The position numbers and the translations under genes were made by a program. Below are positions 60,876 through 64,000 of a stretch of 64,000 nucleotides of DNA, one piece after another. The notes under the pieces were generated by a model. It saw only the letters and a list, made by a program, of their open reading frames with translations. It was not told the origin of the DNA and ran no database searches. How positions within the stretch are numbered: position 1 is the stretch's first letter; each line of letters starts with the position of its first letter. This stretch comes from Candidatus Binatia bacterium (GTDB taxonomy: Bacteria > Desulfobacterota > Binatia > UBA12015). The stretch is from the NCBI GenBank assembly GCA_029243485.1, contig JAQWRY010000052.1:124001-188000 (forward strand), given 5' to 3'.

Positions 60876-62456
60876 TTGCTTCTGCTCGGAGAGATCGTCC
60901 GCCGCCACGCCCGCTACCGCGGGGAACGCCTGGCCTACGTCCTCGACCACGCCGATGGCCAGGTCGAACGGGTGACCTACGCCGAGATGAACGCGGGCAC
61001 GAACCGGCTCGCCCACGTTCTCATGACCGCCGGCGTCGGACGCGGCGACCGCGTCGCGATCCTCGCGCACAACTGCATCGAGTACCCTTGGGGCTACTTC
61101 GCGTGCTGCAAGCTCGGGGCGATCGCGGTGCCCGTGAACACGCGGTACCAGCGCGGCGAGATTCAGCACGCGATCGACTTCGCCCAGGCCCGGGTCGTGA
61201 TCGTCGGACTCGAGTTCCTCGCCGACATCGAGGCCCTCGCCGCCCAGGGCGCCCTCCCAGAAGTCGAACGGGTGTTCGTGCTGGGGGCCACACCAAAGCC
61301 GGGGACGAGCGACTCCACCTCCTTCGAGGCCCTCGACCCACTCCTCTCAGTCTCGTCCGACGACGAACCGGAACCCGACGAGGCTCCGACCGAGCACGAC
61401 GCCCACGTGATGCTCTACACGAGCGGAACCACCGGAAAACCCAAGGGCGCCCTCCTCTCGCAACGAACCTACATCCTGCAGGCGGGAACCACGCAGGCCC
61501 TCGGCGGGCTCACCGAGCGCGACGTCGGGCTCAGCATGTTCCCGATGTTCCACATGGGCGGCTGGGCGACCCCGCTCGGCTACTGGGCCGGCGGTGGCTC
61601 CGTCGTCATCATGAAGAAGGCCGATCCGACCGCCATGCTTCGGGCGGTGGCCCGCGACCGCGTCACCTATCTCTACGCGGTTCCGACGGTCTACGAGTCG
61701 ATGCTCTCCGCACCCGACTTCGCGGCCCACGACCTCGCATCGCTCCGCCTTCTCGGCGGCGGAACCGCGCACATGCCGCGCGAACAGATCGAGCGGATCA
61801 TGGGCTCGTTCTGCGTCGAGCAGATGATGATCATGTACGGACAGACAGAGGCCGGGCCCGTCACCTGTCTGCGCGCACACGATCTCGCGGCGAAAGCCGG
61901 ATCCGTCGGTACCCCGGTCAATCACGTCGACGTATCCATCGTCGACGAGAACGGCGTCGAGGTACCCGACGGGACGCCGGGCGAGATCGTGGTGTCGAGC
62001 GAGTTCACGATGCTCGGCTATTGGAGGATGCCCGAGGCAACCGAGGCCGCGTTCGCCGGCGGCTTCCTGCACACAGGCGACCAAGCCGTGCGCGACGAGG
62101 ACGGTTTCCTCTTCATCGTCGGGCGGATCAAGGAGATGATCAAAAGCGGCGGCGAAAGCATCTTTCCGGCCGAACTCGAGAAGCTGATGCACGAACATTC
62201 CGACATCCACGAGTGCGCCGTCCTCGGGGTCCCCGACGCCCACTGGGGCGAGTCGGTCCTGGCGGTGATCGTGAGAACCCCCGGCGCGAGCCTCGATGAA
62301 GCCACCGTCGTCCAGTGGGTGAAGGATCGGGTCGCGAGCTACAAGAAGCCACGCCACGTCCGCTTCATCGACGAGCTCCCGCGAACCGCCTCGACGCAGC
62401 AGGTCCAGAAGACTCTGCTTCGCGAACGCTTCACGGCGGGCTGGCAGCGGTCCTAA
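60876..62456 (+). CDS. acyl-CoA synthetase (AMP-binding)
   Basis: A 526-residue adenylate-forming ligase. It has the P-loop LYTSGTTGKPKG, the YGQTEAG motif, LHTGDQA, the GRIKEMIKSGGESIFPAELE hinge and a C-terminal Lys region (STQQVQKTLLRERF). The start is TTG 60876, seven bases after AAGGA; the open frame upstream belongs to the previous gene's other frame. It converts a fatty, aromatic or steroid-side-chain acid to its CoA ester, substrate unknown. A second paralogue-like ligase lies at 36722. Confidence 0.92.
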   Translation: MLLLGEIVRRHARYRGERLAYVLDHADGQVERVTYAEMNAGTNRLAHVLMTAGVGRGDRVAILAHNCIEYPWGYFACCKLGAIAVPVNTRYQRGEIQHAIDFAQARVVIVGLEFLADIEALAAQGALPEVERVFVLGATPKPGTSDSTSFEALDPLLSVSSDDEPEPDEAPTEHDAHVMLYTSGTTGKPKGALLSQRTYILQAGTTQALGGLTERDVGLSMFPMFHMGGWATPLGYWAGGGSVVIMKKADPTAMLRAVARDRVTYLYAVPTVYESMLSAPDFAAHDLASLRLLGGGTAHMPREQIERIMGSFCVEQMMIMYGQTEAGPVTCLRAHDLAAKAGSVGTPVNHVDVSIVDENGVEVPDGTPGEIVVSSEFTMLGYWRMPEATEAAFAGGFLHTGDQAVRDEDGFLFIVGRIKEMIKSGGESIFPAELEKLMHEHSDIHECAVLGVPDAHWGESVLAVIVRTPGASLDEATVVQWVKDRVASYKKPRHVRFIDELPRTASTQQVQKTLLRERFTAGWQRS

Positions 62457-62465
62457 GGGAATCTC

Positions 62466-63836
62466 TTGGCCCTGAAACTCCATCCCGCGCGCCCTCGACG
62501 ACGCAACATCCTGCGCATGTCCATCCCGGTGGTGGCGCTGCCCATGCTCGGGCTACTCGTCCTCATTCAGGCGGCATCGCTGCGCAGTCCGCTCTCCGAG
62601 ATCGAAGCACCGCTCGCGATTGCCGTCCGCTACCCGACGCGTGGGCTGGCGGAATCCGCCCCCACGACGGCGAGCGCCGCGGCGACGGCCGTCGCGAGCG
62701 TTGGACCCAAAATTCTGGGTACGACGGAGTTCCGATTGCGCTCGCTCGGCGTCGTGGTCGGCTGTGCCGCCCTCGGCCTCCTCGTCTGGCTCGGGGAACG
62801 CCTCTTCTCGACACGAGCCGGTGTCATCGCCGCCCTCATCCTGATGGCGAGCCAAGCGGGTCGCTCTCTTCTCGGTACCGAGTTCGGCGTAGAGCCATTC
62901 TATCTGCTGGCGATGTTGATGAGCCTCGGTGCGATTCGAAACCTCTCGTTCGACAAGCGAAGCCTCCTTCGTGCGGGGATCGCTGGTGGCACCGCCATCG
63001 CGCTCGTCGGACCGAGCGCGGTGTGGATTCCCCTGATGGCCCTCGTGTGGCTGCAACGACTCCACGGGCTCACGCTGCGAAGCTTCTGCATCGCGATCGG
63101 AACGACCGCCGCGGCGACCACCGTCGTCGCGTTCCTCTCCTCGCTCGCACTCGGTACGGCCCCGCTCCCAATCCCGAGCGCCCTCCCGCCGGCCCGCGAT
63201 TCCCTGCTGGGCTTTCTGTTGGACACTCCCCAGCTCATCCCGATCGTGCCACTGGTCCTTCTCGGGTTTTGGAACATTCCGCAGCGCTGGCAACGACAGG
63301 GCTCGCCCCGCTTCCTCGCGACCTGGGTGATTCTCGCCGGTGCGGTGATGCTGGCGTTCGGGGCCTTCGCGCCGCTCTGGGTCGCAATCGCCATGGCCCT
63401 CGGGGTCGCGTCGAGTTGGGCGATGGCGCGCGCTCCGCGGGCTCATCTCGCGGCCGCCGCCGCCACGTGCATGGCTCTGGGGATCTCGCTCGGTTCTTTC
63501 GCCTCCGCCACGCCCGAGTTCGACATGGACCGGTGGGCGGTTCGTGAGACCGGGAAGTTCCTTCGACGCAACCTCGCCGCCGACGCGACGATCGCTGCGC
63601 CCGACACGGCGCGCGGACGTCTCTCCTACTACGCAACCCGCGCCATCGCGCCGCTCAGCACCGATTCCGCAGAGCTCGACGGCATCGACTACGTCGTTCT
63701 GGACCGGCGCGTCATCGACGGGGCCGCCCCGAGTCCCGGGGTCCTGCCGGCCAGGGAGCTCACGATCCACGGGCATCGTCTGCAGGTGGTCGCCGAATTC
63801 GGATCCTGGCTGCTCGCCCGGGTCGATCCGGCTTGA
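62466..63836 (+). CDS. polytopic GT39-like membrane protein
   Basis: A 456-residue protein starting at TTG 62466 after AAGGGA, ten bases past the acyl-CoA synthetase stop. About nine to ten helices and a soluble tail from about 355 are seen. The first loop holds LSEIEAPLAIAVRYPT rather than an obvious Asp-Asp or Asp-Glu, so the GT-C catalytic pair is weak. It shares overall layout with the other GT-C-like genes of this window. Function unknown. Confidence 0.7.
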   Translation: MALKLHPARPRRRNILRMSIPVVALPMLGLLVLIQAASLRSPLSEIEAPLAIAVRYPTRGLAESAPTTASAAATAVASVGPKILGTTEFRLRSLGVVVGCAALGLLVWLGERLFSTRAGVIAALILMASQAGRSLLGTEFGVEPFYLLAMLMSLGAIRNLSFDKRSLLRAGIAGGTAIALVGPSAVWIPLMALVWLQRLHGLTLRSFCIAIGTTAAATTVVAFLSSLALGTAPLPIPSALPPARDSLLGFLLDTPQLIPIVPLVLLGFWNIPQRWQRQGSPRFLATWVILAGAVMLAFGAFAPLWVAIAMALGVASSWAMARAPRAHLAAAAATCMALGISLGSFASATPEFDMDRWAVRETGKFLRRNLAADATIAAPDTARGRLSYYATRAIAPLSTDSAELDGIDYVVLDRRVIDGAAPSPGVLPARELTIHGHRLQVVAEFGSWLLARVDPA

Positions 63837-63871
63837 TTGGCGAAGCGCTCCGGATCCCCTACACAGGGAGT

Positions 63872-64000
63872 ATGGCGAACCCCGACCCTCCGCAGGAGAA
63901 CGCTCCTGCGGAAGCTCCCGAGGAGAACAAGCCCGCGGTCGAGAACCGCTGGTGGGTCGACAGCGGCACCAAGAAGGAAGCCCGCGGTGGTGCCGCCCGG
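63872..64000 (+). CDS. N-terminal part of an unrecognised protein, truncated by the window edge
   Basis: ATG 63872 opens a frame still reading at base 64000 (43 codons). The chain is Pro/Glu/Asn-rich and probably disordered (PQENAPAEAPEENKP), then VENRWWVDSGTKKEARGG. Too little is present to name it. Confidence 0.5.
   Translation, partial: MANPDPPQENAPAEAPEENKPAVENRWWVDSGTKKEARGGAAR

Overview
This is a high-GC, gene-dense chromosomal window from a Gram-negative-type bacterium: several lipoproteins, c-type heme proteins, secreted Cys-rich repeat proteins, HemQ and BioB are present. I see no rRNA, tRNA, insertion sequence, prophage, CRISPR array or replication origin. The DUF4215 Cys-rich repeat protein, the propeller/di-heme secreted protein and the many acyl-CoA genes recall deltaproteobacteria-like lineages such as Myxococcota or candidate Binatota. 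That placement is an inference from gene content only.

1-3565 (minus): a probable operon of an SDR oxidoreductase, a Kef-type CPA2 antiporter and an alpha/beta-hydrolase. 3875-10044 (minus): the most coherent block. A tandem CaiB-type CoA-transferase is followed by four genes whose sequences and pairing match the ChsE2, ChsH2, ChsE1 and ChsH1 proteins of the mycobacterial igr operon, which remove the last three carbons of the cholesterol side chain. The Ltp2 aldolase that normally completes this module is absent. 10310-13058: a VOC protein, a membrane-anchored phosphatase, a DsbA/HCCA-isomerase-like protein and a decayed amidohydrolase.

13138-26099: envelope and secreted functions. These are a propeller/di-heme protein, a tyrosine phosphatase, a truncated membrane protein, a sulfatase-fold gene with one internal amber codon, a membrane-fused spermidine-synthase-like protein, a protein with 23 Cys-rich repeats and a netrin/TIMP-like secreted protein. 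26350-33175: M20 peptidase, DAACS symporter, P450-type 3-Cys ferredoxin, FG-GAP lipoprotein, GT39-like membrane protein and FAH-family hydrolase. 33432-36569: a di-iron ferritin-like protein behind two tandem palindromes, a TetR regulator, an EthD-like protein and a P460/c-type heme lipoprotein.

36722-48859: acyl-CoA synthetase, secreted protein, MDR reductase, VTT membrane protein, epimerase, acyltransferase, a second GT39-like protein, aminotransferase, DUF4185-like lipoprotein and CaCA antiporter. 48984-56961: frameshifted HAD hydrolase, radical SAM/methyltransferase/DUF4079 operon, RNase HI, HemQ, a Lys-tailed NTF2-like protein, an LplA-like protein and a HEAT protein. 56992-64000: BioB, DJ-1/PfpI protein, two further large GT-C-like membrane proteins, a second acyl-CoA synthetase and a partial ORF.

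The working picture is an aerobic heterotroph with CoA-ester (probably steroid-like) catabolism. The window is unusually rich in broken genes (seven candidates), which could be real decay or residual assembly indels.
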